Positions 38,512 through 50,079 of a stretch of 64,000 nt of DNA are shown piece after piece (position 1 is the stretch's first letter; each line of letters opens with the position of its first letter). The DNA comes from Corylus avellana (lineage: Eukaryota; Streptophyta; Magnoliopsida; Fagales; Betulaceae), in contig NC_081550.1 in NCBI RefSeq assembly GCF_901000735.1, forward strand, positions 9,380,716 through 9,444,715. The letters are read 5' to 3'. The translations under genes and the position numbers were made by a program. The notes below the pieces were generated by a model that saw nothing but the letters and a program-made list of their open reading frames with translations, was not told the DNA's origin and ran no database searches.

Positions 38512-39535
38512 TTTTTTTATTAGTAGAATAGAGCGACTTTTATAAATAGCAAAACAAAATTAAGCACAACGCTTTACCGAGATAATATCCGAAATACAAT
38601 GTGGGATTTTCTCAATAGAACCTTGTTCCACGATAAGGGAAAGTTCTTCTTTCGCAAGACGATGTGCTGCTTCATTAAGATGTCGTCTAACATGATTAAC
38701 TTCCCAACTTTGAAGGCCATTTAAGACCCTACGAGTTTCCTCAATAAGATGACCATACCGACTCCAACTCCTCCTATCTTTCCTGAGAGCCTGCACCACT
38801 TGGAGAGCATCGTCTTCCATAACCACCCTTTAGAAACCTAGCTCACAACAAAAATGGGTAGCCCTCAAAGCCGCAATTGCCTCCGCTATATCTGGCTCAA
38901 TAATGTAAACTCTTGACGATGACAAAGTCGCCAGAACCTCTCCCATTCCATCTCTTCTGATCACCCCGACCCTTATTTCTATTCAAGTCTACTGCGGCAT
39001 CCCAATTAACTTTAACAAAATCATTTTTCGGGGCTTCCCAACGGAGATCTTGTGAATTTCTCCTTTTGGCTACTTCATTCTTCCGAGAATTTACTTCTTG
39101 ATAAGCCTCCAGAGACTCCTCAGCACTCCCTACCACATTGATAGTCGAGTTTATCTTGTTCCCATGTACAAAGGCTTTCCGACAAAACCATATTTGTCGT
39201 GCAACCACCGCCATTAATTCCATGTCCTCTATGTTTAGGTGTTGAAGAAGCTCCTCCCATATGAGCATAAATTCCTCCTGATTGACACTACTTTTCTGAG
39301 TTTTTCTATTGCACCTACTCCATATGTCCTTTGCTACTGGACAGCTCCATAATACATGCCATGTCGTCTCTACCTTAATACCACAAACAGGACATAATGG
39401 ATCCTCTGTAATCTTCGGATGCTGCAAATTTGATTTTGTTGCTAGAGCATTGTGGCATGCTCGCCACATAAACACCTTCACAACATTGAGAATATTCATC
39501 TGCATAACAGCCACGAGGCCCTCAACATGCTTTAA
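38512..39535 (-). mobile_element. 5'-truncated, degenerate LINE (zf-RVT and RNase H)
   Basis: On the minus strand, a zinc-binding region typical of plant LINEs (WRACHNALATKSNL, CPVCG, HVLWSCPVAKDIW) is followed by an RNase H domain (VNWDAAVDLN, AEAIAAL, MEDDALQVVQAL, NEAAHRLA). The domain is split by a frameshift near 38960 and a TAA just before the MEDDA motif. A T-run at 38512-38518 is the 3' poly-A end. It interrupts sequence that continues uninterrupted at 40606 in the neighbouring copy. The reverse transcriptase is missing and the element is inactive. Confidence 0.85.
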
Positions 39536-39719
39536 GAAAAATATTATTATTTGTTTATAATATCAAGACCCCAACATGCTTTCTTGAGGCGTTCAACATG
39601 CTTTAAAAAAGCAATATTATGTTTTTTATAATATGGAGGCCTTCTGCACAACAGCCACGAGGCCCTCAACAGTCAACATATTTTTTAAAAAATATTATTA
39701 TTTTTTTATAATATCGTGG
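39500..39719. repeat. Short degenerate tandem repeats beside the LINE
   Basis: A unit of the type ACAGCCACGAGGCCCTCAAC, then ATGCTTTAA and an AT-rich AATATTATT stretch occurs at 39507-39565 and 39651-39717. A middle variant lies at 39590-39640. The first unit overlaps the 5' edge of the LINE, so the repeat may have arisen during its insertion. Confidence 0.6.
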
Positions 39720-40035
39720 CCGTTTATAAAATAAGAACGAAAAAAAATCTGAGAATCCCACATACTTGTCTGTTGTGGTTATTTTGCAGAAATCTAGCCC
39801 CTCACAAAAGGTTAAAATGTTCGACTTCTCACATTTCAAAAAGGTTAAAATGGTTATTTTGCAATCTACAAAAATGCTGAAAGACAAAAATAAGCATGTT
39901 TAATTTAAGTATAAAGAACAAAGAGCAAGGGCATAATGGTAATTTTAGTCTCAAACAAAAACCCACTTATTAGATAAAGATGTTCTGCAATATTAAAATA
40001 AATATTATTTAATTAATATTTAAATATTAAAAAAA
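39720..40035. other. AT-rich spacer, nothing recognised
   Basis: No homology to the other spacer copies is seen and there is no coding signal. Confidence 0.5.
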
Positions 40036-41056
40036 GACTCTTCAAAGAAAGAAGAAAATTCTTGCCAATTTCCTTATAATTAATAAACAATCTTAAAAGA
40101 TGAGAAAAGGCATACGCGTTGGTCAAAGAAAGAAGCTAGAAAATTTTTTGCAACTTGCACATGCACCGCACACTGTAACTTTATAATATTTGAAATAGAA
40201 AATTAATTAGGATAAATACTAAATGTGATCCTTCCAAGATCTCGCTGCCTTTTTTCAATTGATTAGGATTTTTTAAAAAGAAAATCCCTCTAGATCGTCG
40301 AAAGATAGTGGGAAATGAAAGAAAGCATGGCCCATTGCACTGTAGATAGCGCACGCGTTGGGAATAGAAATATATATGAAGCTATTTTTCATTTTTTATT
40401 TTTTAAGATGATTATTTAATAATTTGTAGGACCTAGCTACACTTTTATTTATGTGAATTCATTTTCCATTCCATTTCCATTTATGAAATAATTATTGAAT
40501 TTATACTTTCACTTATGTAGATTCATTTTTTATTTTTTAAGATGATTATTAAATCTATAGGAGTACTATATGTTAACATATACAATTTTTCAAACACCCG
40601 AGATGGACTCTAATAAACTAAGCATTTATTCTCTATGAAAGACATTCATTATATATGAAAAACAATATGGAGCCCTTTTATAAGATGATTGAAGTTTATA
40701 TATTTTCACACCCTTTAAATGTGGCTGGAATTAATCAATGTTTTTGTAGGTTGATATATAAAGCACTTCCCAATGCTATAACGTTGGTTGAAGTTCTCTT
40801 GAAGCATATTATGTTCTTTTGTTTTATTTTGGTGGACATGTATTATGCCTCACATCTCTGCAGCTTGCTGTAGGTTGAATGTAAAGAAAACTTTAATGGA
40901 CATTTTGGAGGAATACCAAAACTATGGAAGGAAAACTTTATTTATAAGCATAAGCAATTACAAAGGAAGAAACCTATTTGAACTGTACATGAGGTGTTCT
41001 AAGTAATTACAATGACTTTAATTACAAGCTGGAAACTAGAGATTGAATACAGAATG

Positions 41057-41473
41057 CTATCTAACATTAATAACTTGAAGGTTTTCTACTTCAATCTTAG
41101 AATGAGAAGTTGGTTTGAATCCAACTTCACTTTCTTTGCACTTTATCTTGGATAAGTGTTCTACAGCTTCACTGCTTCTCCTCATGTCTCGATCTGTAGT
41201 AGTAGAATTCTTCTCAGCTTCATCTTCATCAATTACAACAACATCTTTATCAATTGCAGCAGCAGCAGCCTTGTTCTTCACGGCTGCCACTTAACTAACA
41301 GGAGGAGCTTCAGCTGCTACAGTAGGACTCCTCACGGCTGCCACTTCACTAGGAGCATGAGCTTCAGCTGCAATATGGTTAACAGAATGCAAATATTTAT
41401 ATGTGCTGAGCAGTGTCTTTTTTTTGTTGTCATATTCCTGTAGTTGTTGAATTTGTAGTTTTTTAGAAGCCAC
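41057..41473 (-). pseudogene. Ala-rich TNL C-terminal extension remnant (copy C)
   Basis: The frame begins near 41473 (NLQIQQLQEYDN is shared with copy B at about 27620 under a different frame), has one APSEVAAV repeat, then a TAA at 41291-41293 where copies A and B have Glu. After this stop it runs open to the SEAVEHLSKIKCKE end at 41057. The last part is in one frame here, unlike in A and B. Function unknown. Confidence 0.4.
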
Positions 41474-41500
41474 ATTACCTTCATTTAAGTAAATACACAG

Positions 41501-41755
41501 CTAGCTGGATCCCAAGTTGCGATCATCATCATCATCTCCGTCACAACGGCTCATAGATGGTTGAATCCGTTCAATCCTGTAGCATTCATCCTCTTCGGTT
41601 AAACATTCTGAATTTTCACTTTCTTCATCAAGTTCATCCTCTTCGATTGAACATTCTAAAATTTCACTTTCTTCATCGAGTTCATCCTCTTTGATTGAAC
41701 ACACTGAATTTTCACTTTCTTCATAGGATTCATCTTCTGTAGATGAACTTCCCAA
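41501..41755 (-). pseudogene. Orphan acidic TNL tail exon (copy C)
   Basis: It has the same repeats as 10442-10762 (DELDEESE.LECSIEEDELDEESE), then ECYRIERIQPSMSR and a short Asp run. No TNL core is attached. Confidence 0.5.
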
Positions 41756-41862
41756 GAAATAATCACTTCATTCATTGAGCTGTTTCAAAATCATAAGTAA
41801 ATCTTAAATGGTTCTTTGGTTGTTAATAGAAGATTCTCTCGTATGAATGCATAGAAGGTGGT

Positions 41863-42793
41863 CAGTGGCGGAGCCACATGGAGGCCAGAGGTGGCCACGG
41901 CCCCTACGTGGGATTAAAAAAAAAAAAAAATCTATATAGGCCCCTTCAAACTATTAAGAGAAATATATAAGCGCCCCCTACATGAAATTTTTTAAACTCC
42001 TCCATTACTCCTTGGCTTCTCAAATCTCGTGCTTTAGTCTTCTTTTTCCTTTCTTTTTCTCATTTTTCTTCTTTTCCCACCTTCTCCGACAACTTCCTCT
42101 TTCTCTTTTTTGTATTTTTGTTTTATTTTTATTTTCTCCTTCCCCACCACTCACTTTGTTTTATATTAGTTACTTTATTTCTTTGTCTCCCACTATCCAC
42201 TCTCTTTCTTTTGTTTTTTTTTTTTCCCCTCCCTTTCTCAAGCTTCCGGCTTCTTCTCTCTCTTTCTCTTCTCCCTCTCTCTCCCTCAGTGGTTTAGTCC
42301 CTCTCAATTTCTCAAATCAAATACTCTCTCAGGTTTCGACTTTATTAAATTAGGGCTTTTGGTATGTAAATTTGATATTAGTTCATTGTCAATGAATTTG
42401 ATATTAGTTCATTGGAGCTTGATCCTGAATTACGTCATCACATATGAGAATATGATGTTAATCAACGAGGTGCAAAATAACTCAACGCATATCACACTTT
42501 TTGAGGTTAGTACTCTAAGTTCAATTCCTAATCTAAGTGGTCTTGTAATTTGAATGTTTGTATTATTAACTATTGTGAATATTGGTTGTTAGAATTTAAA
42601 CATTTAACTGGAGAATTTTACACAATTCTAAGCTCAATTCATCATTGTATTTAAGTACTAGTGATTAGAAAAAGAAGAAAAAATCGAAAAAAGTACCAGT
42701 TCATTACACGGTGCAAAAAAAAAAAAAAAAACTTAAGAAAAAAAGTTTTAGTTTAGCGGCCCCTTCAATATGAAAAGGCTGGCTCCGCCACTG
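41863..42793. mobile_element. Non-autonomous hAT element, 931 bp
   Basis: Perfect 14-bp terminal inverted repeats CAGTGGCGGAGCCA/TGGCTCCGCCACTG are flanked by 8-bp target duplications AAGGTGGT (41855-41862) and AAGGTTGT (42794-42801, one mismatch). There is no transposase frame. The interior has a pyrimidine-rich segment (about 42050-42210) related to 19700-19890 and 36950-37140. Confidence 0.88.
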
Positions 42794-42981
42794 AAGGTTG
42801 TGACTCAATATTAACATCTGAAGAAAAGGTGACAAGTAAGAGGAAACCTTCATGCAAAGCGTGAATCTAGAACTACTGATTTTTCCTCTTGATCAGGTTG
42901 CATGTCAAATACAAAAAAAGAACCTACTTGACAGTATTTTCTTCTCACTAAAGATGAGAGAATGTTGAAACAAGAAGAGCA

Positions 42982-43355
42982 AGTTTGACCAGATTTTCAG
43001 ACGAGAAATCTCACACTAAGCAAGATTTTAGATATCCACCAACATTCTTATCAATCTCCAAAACATATCTGTAAACATGCACAAATATATTTATGCACAA
43101 ATTCCACTAGACATGCAGCGAGTTTGACCAGATTTTCAGATGATACAATCAAGATACAATAAAGCAAGGGGAACAAACCTGATGAGAAATCTCACACTAA
43201 GCGAGATTTTAGATATCCCCCAAGATTCTTATCAAACTCCAAACATATCTATATGTGTACACATGCACAAATATATTTATGCATGTATATGCCTTGAAAT
43301 TCCCCTAGACATGAAGATGACCCACTCTGCACATGCCTGCATAAGGCAACAAATA
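42982..43355. repeat. Local tandem duplication within copy C
   Basis: Units at 42982-43120 and 43121-43355 both begin AGTTTGACCAGATTTTCAGA and continue with the ACTAAGC.AGATTTTAGATATC segment. Copies A and B have only one unit (11204-11390, 28560-28745). Confidence 0.75.
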
Positions 43356-43429
43356 TATTAAGAGCGTCATGATTAGAAGCTTTCAGATACAATATGATCT
43401 GAACCAAGCCCTCATGACTTGGATCTTAC

Positions 43430-43511
43430 CTTCTTTTGAAGGACCTTAAATGCAGGAAGTAAGGCTGCAGCATTTGATGCAATAAGAGAAATCTCATGCC
43501 ATCTCAACCCT
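43430..43511 (-). pseudogene. Exon-like fragment of an unrecognised gene
   Basis: On the minus strand, a TGTAG acceptor is followed by about 27 codons (LRWHEISLIASNAAALLPAF and a few more) and then a consensus donor AAG/GTAAGATCC. The mixed composition is unlike the AT-rich surroundings and looks like a real internal exon. It has no counterpart in copies A or B. I do not recognise the protein. Confidence 0.35.
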
Positions 43512-43567
43512 ACATTACATTTCCAGCCATCCATTAACATTTAGGTAGTAAACTAAGGACAACAAAG

Positions 43568-44110
43568 ATTAGCTGCTGTTGAGGAACAACTCCAGCAAAG
43601 GGATCAAATTGCTGCAACTCTTGAAAGAAAACATACAGAGAAGTCAGAATCGGATGAAGAAATATGCTGATGTTAAGAGAACTGAAAGAAGTTTTAAAGA
43701 AGGAGAGTGGGTGTACTTACGTCTACAGCCTTACAGACAGCTTTATGTTGCTCGGAGGAGGAATCTAAAACTTTCCCCTCGATTTTATGGACCATTTCAG
43801 GTGGAAAGAAAGGTGGGAACTGTAGCATATCACCTGACCCTTCCAACGGGTTCTCTCATCCACCCTTAATTATTTCATGTTTCACAATTAAAGCTGAAAT
43901 TGGGGAGATCCATCCTTCCAATCACACATCTACCTCCAGTGGATGGTCAAGGAGTCATCAAACCTGAGCCAGAAGAAATCTTGAACAGACGCTCAAGAAA
44001 GATCCACAACTGAGGAGTAATGGAGCTTGCTTACAGTGCGTTGGCAGGGTCAACTCTCAAGAACACTTATCCACACCTTGTGGGCAAGGTAGGAGAGAAG
44101 AAGAAAGAAT
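43568..44110 (+). mobile_element. 3' end of a Ty3/gypsy polyprotein (integrase C-terminus)
   Basis: The 3' end of a gypsy pol gene, where integrase closes. Visible landmarks: an upstream VEEQLQQRDQI segment, then QNRMKKYADVKRTERSF, GEWVYLRLQPYRQ, LKLSPRFYGPFQV, and FHVSQLKLKLG in another frame, ending RRSRKIHN and a stop. Frame changes near 43615 and 43868 break it. Reverse transcriptase and the integrase core are missing, so this is a fossil fragment. Confidence 0.85.
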
Positions 44111-44620
44111 AAAACTGTGTAGAAGAAGTGGAAGAAAGTGGCATTGAGCTGAAAAGCATGGACACGAGGCTTTATTGTAGTGAAAGAAGGTTTGTTAGTC
44201 AGTTGAGGAACTGACGCGTGGATTCCAGTTAGGTGCAACTGAAGCAACTTGCATTCAGTTAGAAGGTCAAACACGTGTGGAAATATAAACTGTTTAGTTA
44301 GTCGCAACTTGTTTGGGTTTTAATACTCTTTACTGCAGGCCTATTGTATCTGGGTCCAGTGGTATAAAAGCCCACTTCTGTTTTCATTTCCAGCATTCAA
44401 GCTTTCCAACAAGAGTTATGTAATAAACTAGCTTAGCAATATAGCAATCCGTTTAGCTAGTGTTTCAGTTGTAGAAGAAGTGTTTACAAACTTAGCTTGA
44501 ATTTCAGATTCTATACCAATTTTCTCATCATTTTCCACTCTTCCAAATAGTTTTTACTCTTTTGAGAAGTAAATCGTGTATTGCATTCTTTTACTTCTAC
44601 ATTAACAACCATAATTGTAA
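44110..44620 (+). repeat. Probable 3' LTR of the gypsy element
   Basis: This non-coding stretch directly follows the polyprotein end. It contains a TATA-like TATAAAAG at 44363-44370, with transcript-like sequence and AATAAAC downstream, as expected for a plant LTR. The second LTR is not in the window, so the borders are estimates. Confidence 0.45.
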
Positions 44621-44621
44621 C

Positions 44622-44840
44622 TATGGCTGTAAACGAGTCGAGATTGGGCGAGGAAGGGTTGCTCAAGCTCGGCTCGTGAAAATAGTTAATGAGCTCAAGC
44701 CCGGCTCGAGCTTGTGACAAGTTTGAAATCACTTGCTTGACTCGGCTCGCCAAGAATAATTCCTTGTGCGAGCTCGACTCTTAGGTGAGCCGAGCCCCTT
44801 ATTGGGTACCTGACTCGCAATGTACAATATATTTTTTTAA
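44622..44840. repeat. Dispersed repeat rich in GGCTCG/CGAGCC
   Basis: The stretch contains many short direct and inverted copies of GGCTCG and GAGCTCG (GCTGTAAACGAGTCGAG near the left edge). This type of repeat is common in plant genomes, but I cannot name its family. Terminal repeats are not clear. Confidence 0.45.
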
Positions 44841-45442
44841 AAATTATTAATAAATTAAAATTAATAAAAATAATGGATAAAAGAATTTAAAAATATATTC
44901 AGATAACTTATTTTAATCAAATTCTCTAAAACCACATAACAACTTACTACTAGCAAGACAAACATTTATAATTACAACTCCAAAATTTTCCAAAAACAAT
45001 TACATATCATGATATCAAATATGAAATAGTATTACAAAACAACCTAATGAATATTTGAAATATCATTATGATATATTGATATGCAATTACAAATCAAATT
45101 AAAAAAAAAAAAAAGAAAAAAAAAACCTACAATCACTTTACATTTTGCAAATGAAATACTGACCAGTCTAACTAAACAAGTGAATACAACAAATAAAAAG
45201 TTCAATTTGCAAATGAAATCTTGAAATCCATAAGACAAGCAAGGGCTGAACAGCAAACATTGGCACTGGTTAGTAGAGCTGCAGAAGGTAATGCTTTCAA
45301 GTTCCAAATTCTAGCAAAATGTTGCACCATTTTTTTTCTGAAACCTGTATACATCCACTCTACTTAGAAACCTGTACCAAAAGCAAGCAAAGATTACAGA
45401 CAAATTCATTAGTGACCAAAGTTTGGAAAAAGGGGTTTTTGA
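44841..45442. other. AT-rich spacer, nothing recognised
   Basis: No credible frame. The segment 45351-45420 is repeated with changes at 46310-46384 (AAACCTGTACC, GATTACAGACAAATTCATTA). Confidence 0.5.
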
Positions 45443-45688
45443 AAGGACAAAGTTTTCCTCCAAACTGAGTTGGAAGAATTTTCTTTAACCTAATCTATAA
45501 AAGTGACACGTGTCCCATGAACATGTGAGATGCATATGTTTTTTTAATAACAGGAACAAAGTTGTAATAAATTTTATAAAAAACTCATGTGCATCTCACA
45601 TGTTATTAAAAAAAGAGACACATGTCACTTTTATAGAGTAGGTTGAAGGAAATTCCTCCAACCCAGTTTGGAGGAAAACTTTGTCCTT
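45443..45688. mobile_element. MITE with long inverted repeats
   Basis: Left and right ends match over roughly 75 bp, beginning AAGGACAAAGTTTTCCTCCA. The probable target duplication is TTTGA (45438-45442 and 45689-45693). The superfamily is uncertain from a 5-bp duplication. Confidence 0.75.
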
Positions 45689-47719
45689 TTTGAAATATCA
45701 TATTTAGTGTCCAGCTAATGTAAAGAAGGATTTATAACTACTATATAGCCCTTGAATTAGTTCACTGGAAACCTTTGCAAAATCATGTCATGCTCTGTGT
45801 ATCTAAAATATATATATACCAAAGTAAATATATTTCTTACTAGCACTTGCATAAAGTCTCACCTTAAAACAAAGTATTATGACTTGACAAGGATGATGAG
45901 GAACAATTCCAAACAAGTATATGACTTGACCCATCCATCATATCATTTTGGGTATATCTTGTGAGCCAATTTAATAGTTCAATCCAAGCCTTATAAGGTC
46001 AACCAAGACATATGCTGTGTAGATAAATCATTCACAAGGAAAAAAGGTAGCAGCATCATACCGAAGAAAAGAAAATAAAAAATTTAGATTAATTACTAGC
46101 AAGTCATTTACCACAGAATATGATCATTATCAGAAATAATACAGCAAGCATCAAGAAATATAGATTCCTATAAAAGTATAAATGAAAGACAAAAAACACT
46201 AACCATGCTCCATCCCTTCCATATTTAGCTTCGAACTCAGCAACTGCATCAACATCATGCTGTGGCGTGTGAGGCTAGCGGAAGGTGAAAATATACATAT
46301 ACACTTTTTATTCATCTACTCTGCTCAGAAACCTGTACCACAAAGCAGGAAAAGATTACAGACAAATTCATTAATGACCAAATTTTTCTCTTGATTAATA
46401 CTACAAGCACATAAAGGGAAAGAACCCTAGCAAAATCATTGAGGTTACACAAACAAAGTCCTTCACGATCTTCCTGCTTTGATGTTAAACAAGAATCACT
46501 AAACACAATCAATAAATCACTTAATAAAATAAACATTTATAGATTTTTTTTTTCTTTGATAAGTAAAGGACTACAAAGAATTATGATTACAAAGTAATGG
46601 CAAAGATGATACCTATACCCAGCTTGAACAATGAACGACCATCTGGATTTAAACTGTTGCAATTTCCCTATACGATTGGTATAAAGGAACAAGTTAGAGG
46701 GGGCTGCATTCCCAACAATTTGGTTCGATGGCTTCATAGTAGATCCGAGAAAATAGTTCACAGGGATAGATAAGTAAGCAGTACTGTGAAACCCAAGATT
46801 TATCAAACCAACAAGGCAGCAATTTGCAAATGAAAGAGAAACAATACATTTTTAAACCAGAATGTAATCAAAACCCAAAAATTTCAAACCAGCAAGGTTG
46901 CAACTAGCAAGGCAGGAAGTTTAGTAACTTCAGCATTTTCTCATTAACCTAAATACACACTAAAAAAAAGGTTTAATATATTTTTACTCCCTTGCATTAA
47001 TTATTCAATGTGAAGAAACTTCATTTGATAAAAATGTCAAGGGAGGTACGATTTAATTACAAAATTTAATTTGCCATATCATTAAAAATGAATTAACCTC
47101 AAGTCCCCAACTCCAAGCCTTTATGTCTTCAAAAAAAATATAACACATAAATCAAATGATTGATATAGCAATAACAAATCAAAAAAATTGGCATCTACAT
47201 ATTAATAATTAATCTAATAACTAAAAATCTAAACAATCATTGAATTAACCAAAACCCAAAATTTTCAAAATAGTAAGGCAACAATTCAGCAAGGCAACAA
47301 GGCAACAACTTCAGCAACTTAAATTTTTTTTTCTAAATAACCTGAATACACACTAGTACTACAAATTTTCTAAATAACCTGAATACACACTTAAACTAAA
47401 TAACACATGATTAATATTACATAACAATAACCATCAAAAGTGCAATAACAAATGAAATCCACAAAATATGTTGTTCAAGTTGTTCAAAAGACAATGGTCA
47501 TATTAAAATATGCAGTTCAACAATCAGCGTAGTAGTCCTATTACTTCAAACCAGCAATCTCCACTTCACATTCCCCCTAATTTTAGACAAATATAGAATT
47601 AAAGATAGGTAGTACTCTGTAAATGCAAAAGAAAGCAATAATCATTAATTAGGAAGTCATACATTACCTTAGACAACATAAAAACCTTTGGACCTTTAGT
47701 CTTAATGTCTTCAACATTT
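45689..47719. other. Gene-free region with short repeated blocks
   Basis: Repeated blocks include 46868-46970 against 47250-47350 (AAAACCCAAAA, AGCAAGGCA, CTGAATACACACT-like phrases). A minus-strand exon-like stretch at 46204-46262 reads HDVDAVAEFEAKYGRDGAW. It may be a captured exon, but it is too short to assign. Confidence 0.4.
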
Positions 47720-48989
47720 CAAGAAATGCATGGGTTAGTCTTCTTATTGATGTGGATACTAATTGGTCGAATCAATCGATGGTTAGAGCTATATTTAGGA
47801 AGGAAGAAGAAGATATGATTTGCAGCTTAGCTATTTGTCCAAGGCCACAGAATGATCGGTTGGTATGGGCGGGGTCTAAGAATGGTGAGTTTTCCGTTCG
47901 AAGTGCTTATCATTTTGCCAAAGGAATGGGGGAAGGTGTCACTAGCAGTAGCTCAAATGTGGAACTGGTTTCAAAAGCGTGGAGAAAAATCTGGAAAATA
48001 AGGAGTTCAAGGGTGGTGAAAACTTTTCTATGAAAGAGTTGTAATAATATATTAGCCACAAAGAATAATTTGTTTAAGAGGGGCATTACTCAAGATTCTT
48101 TATGTCCTATTTGTGAATTGGAAACTAAGACGGTGGGGCACTGTTTGTGGAGCTGTCCTTCTGCCCAAGATGTATGGTTGGAATGTCCCCCAAGAATTCA
48201 GAAGTGTGCATGCGCTGATGATAATTTCTTGAACATTTTGCTTGAGCTGTATAATAAATTGACAGAATATGCACTACAGCTTCTTGTGATTATAGCCAGG
48301 TTGATATGGATGTGACGAAATGATGTGGTTTTTGGTGGTGTATTGACGGCTCCATCAACTATTTTCAGAAGAGCACAGAATCAATGGGAGGCTATTAATA
48401 CAGCGAAGCAAGCAACAAAGGAAATAGCCATTATTCCAAGAGAACCTGTAGTGGAAAAATGGATGCAACCTATAGAAGACTTCATAAAAGTCAATTGGAA
48501 TGCTGCATTAACTAAAGATGGGAAAAAGGTGGGAATGGCTATATTGGCAAGGGACCATGAAGGGGTTGTTATGGCTGCCTTGTGTAGTTCCATGACAGCC
48601 ACGCTTGATCCTAGTACAACAGAGGCTCTAGTAGCATGGAAAATGGCTGAATTTTTTTCGAAGTTTGGTTTTAGCAAGGTTGAGGTAGAAGGGGATTCCC
48701 TTGAAGTTGTAAATGCTCTTTGTAAATCTGCTGAATGTTGGGGAAGGTATGGGCATTTAGTGGATGATGCTAAATTTATTCTTAATCGCTCTTGTCAGTG
48801 GAAGGCTCTACATGTTAAACGCGAAGGAAATGAAGCTGCACATAGGTTGGCTAAATTTGCATTAAACTGTAATGAGGAGGTTATTTGGCGGTTTGAATGT
48901 CCTTTGTGCATTCATGCTATTGTAATTGCAGATAAACAGTTATTGGTTTAATATAAGTATTAAGTTTCACTTCAAAAAAAAAAAAAAAA
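47720..48989 (+). mobile_element. 5'-truncated LINE with zf-RVT and RNase H domains
   Basis: From about 47726 the frame reads the end of a plant LINE ORF2: a pre-zinc segment (DRLVWAGSKNGEFSVRSAY), the zinc-binding region (CPICELETKTVGHCLWSCPS), then RNase H (VNWNAALTKDGKK, TTEALVAWKMAEF, VEGDSLEVVNAL, GNEAAHRLAKFA). Two stops interrupt it: TGA at 48031-48033, where a Trp is expected (FLWR), and TGA at 48313-48315, where an Arg is expected. A poly-A tail occupies 48974-48989. No reverse transcriptase. Both ends of the RNase H domain itself are intact. Confidence 0.88.
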
Positions 48990-49201
48990 CTAAGAAGATA
49001 ATTTTAATTACGTTTGTTTGGACTTTGGGATAATTTTAATTTCTGCCAACACCTCCCCAAAGAAGCTTCTAGTCTTTTTTTTTTTTTTTTTAATTTCCTC
49101 GCCAAAAATCATCTGTTGTATGTTTGTAGTGACAAAAGCATCTTTCTTTTCCTTTTGGGTCTAGCTAAATTATATATTGGCATTGTTAAGGTAATGATTA
49201 A

Positions 49202-49568
49202 GAGCATTCTCAATGTAAGAGCCAAATGCTACTTTTATCTAAAATAGCTTTTCAAATGTTTAAAAGACCTTCTACATTGGATTAGCCAAAAAAAAAATGT
49301 AAAATAGATATTTGACTGGAAGAGCTAAAAAAAAAAACTAAATGTAGTAGCACTTTTCAAATGAGCCATTTTATTTTTTATTGTTTCTCTCACATGTTTT
49401 CTCTTTTTCCCAAAACGTTTCTCACTTTTAATAATATTTAAATGATATAGATAAAAATATAGCTAATCGGATGTAGAGGCATTTAAAAATTCATTAGCTA
49501 AACTAAATAAAAATGAGTTTTGATGAGCCATTTTGCATTAAAATTTGGCTCCTCCATTGTGAATGCTC
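49202..49568. mobile_element. PIF/Harbinger-type (Tourist-like) MITE
   Basis: Terminal inverted repeats GAGCATTCWCAATG, then an AGAGCCAAA-like extension, flanked by TAA target duplications at 49199-49201 and 49569-49571. The related sequence at 53870-53990 has the empty site (one TAA, 53913-53915). The 3-bp TAA duplication is diagnostic of this superfamily. Confidence 0.88.
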
Positions 49569-50079
49569 TAAGTGAATAATTTTATCTTTTTTTATCAGCT
49601 TAAGTAGTTAGTATGAGTGGTAATTTAACCAGGTATAAGAGCATGACCACGTGTTGGATCTCACCTATTAAAAGAAGAGTAATATTGTGTTCATAACACC
49701 TCAATAATCACATAAAAACTAATTAAGACATGGTCAAATTATAGAACGCCCCTACTATGCAGTCAGACCTTAAAAGTGGTGTTTTGCACCATCCAATCTC
49801 CTTGTAACACGTCATCCATTTAAAAAAATGTAAAAAAATGAAATAAGAACACCCACACCAAATCAAAATGAGAAAGATTAAAAATAAAAAAATAAAATCG
49901 TATCCAGCTGTGGGTCTCGCCTCAAACCCACACCCCACGATGTGTGGGTCTCACCTCAAACCCTTCTTCATCGCGGCCAAACCCAATCGGAAAACGCAAA
50001 TCTAGCCTCAAAATTCGTTTCTAATGTCTCAAAATTCGATTCTAATGCTTCAAAACTAGTTTTGGATTAAAAACTAAAA
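49569..50079. other. Remnant of TNL intron and flanking repeats
   Basis: 49569-49640 resembles 53916-53990 and so belongs to the TNL intron-like sequence. The rest has GGGTCT-rich repeats (around 49908-49960) similar to those after 51120. No gene. Confidence 0.45.

Larger units (their letters stand above)
40036..43355. repeat. Third, partial copy (C) of the TNL spacer
   Basis: It starts with GACTCTTCAAAGAAAG as at 20703 and 37960, passes through a match to 7620-7960, jumps (deletion) to a match to 9520-10780, and after an hAT insertion continues as a match to 11100-11390. No TNL coding exons other than the tail are included. Confidence 0.8.

Noticed and set aside
41982..42353. 123-residue frame inside the hAT element as a transposase
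   Set aside because: Low complexity, no hAT dimerisation or BED-type motifs; the element is non-autonomous.
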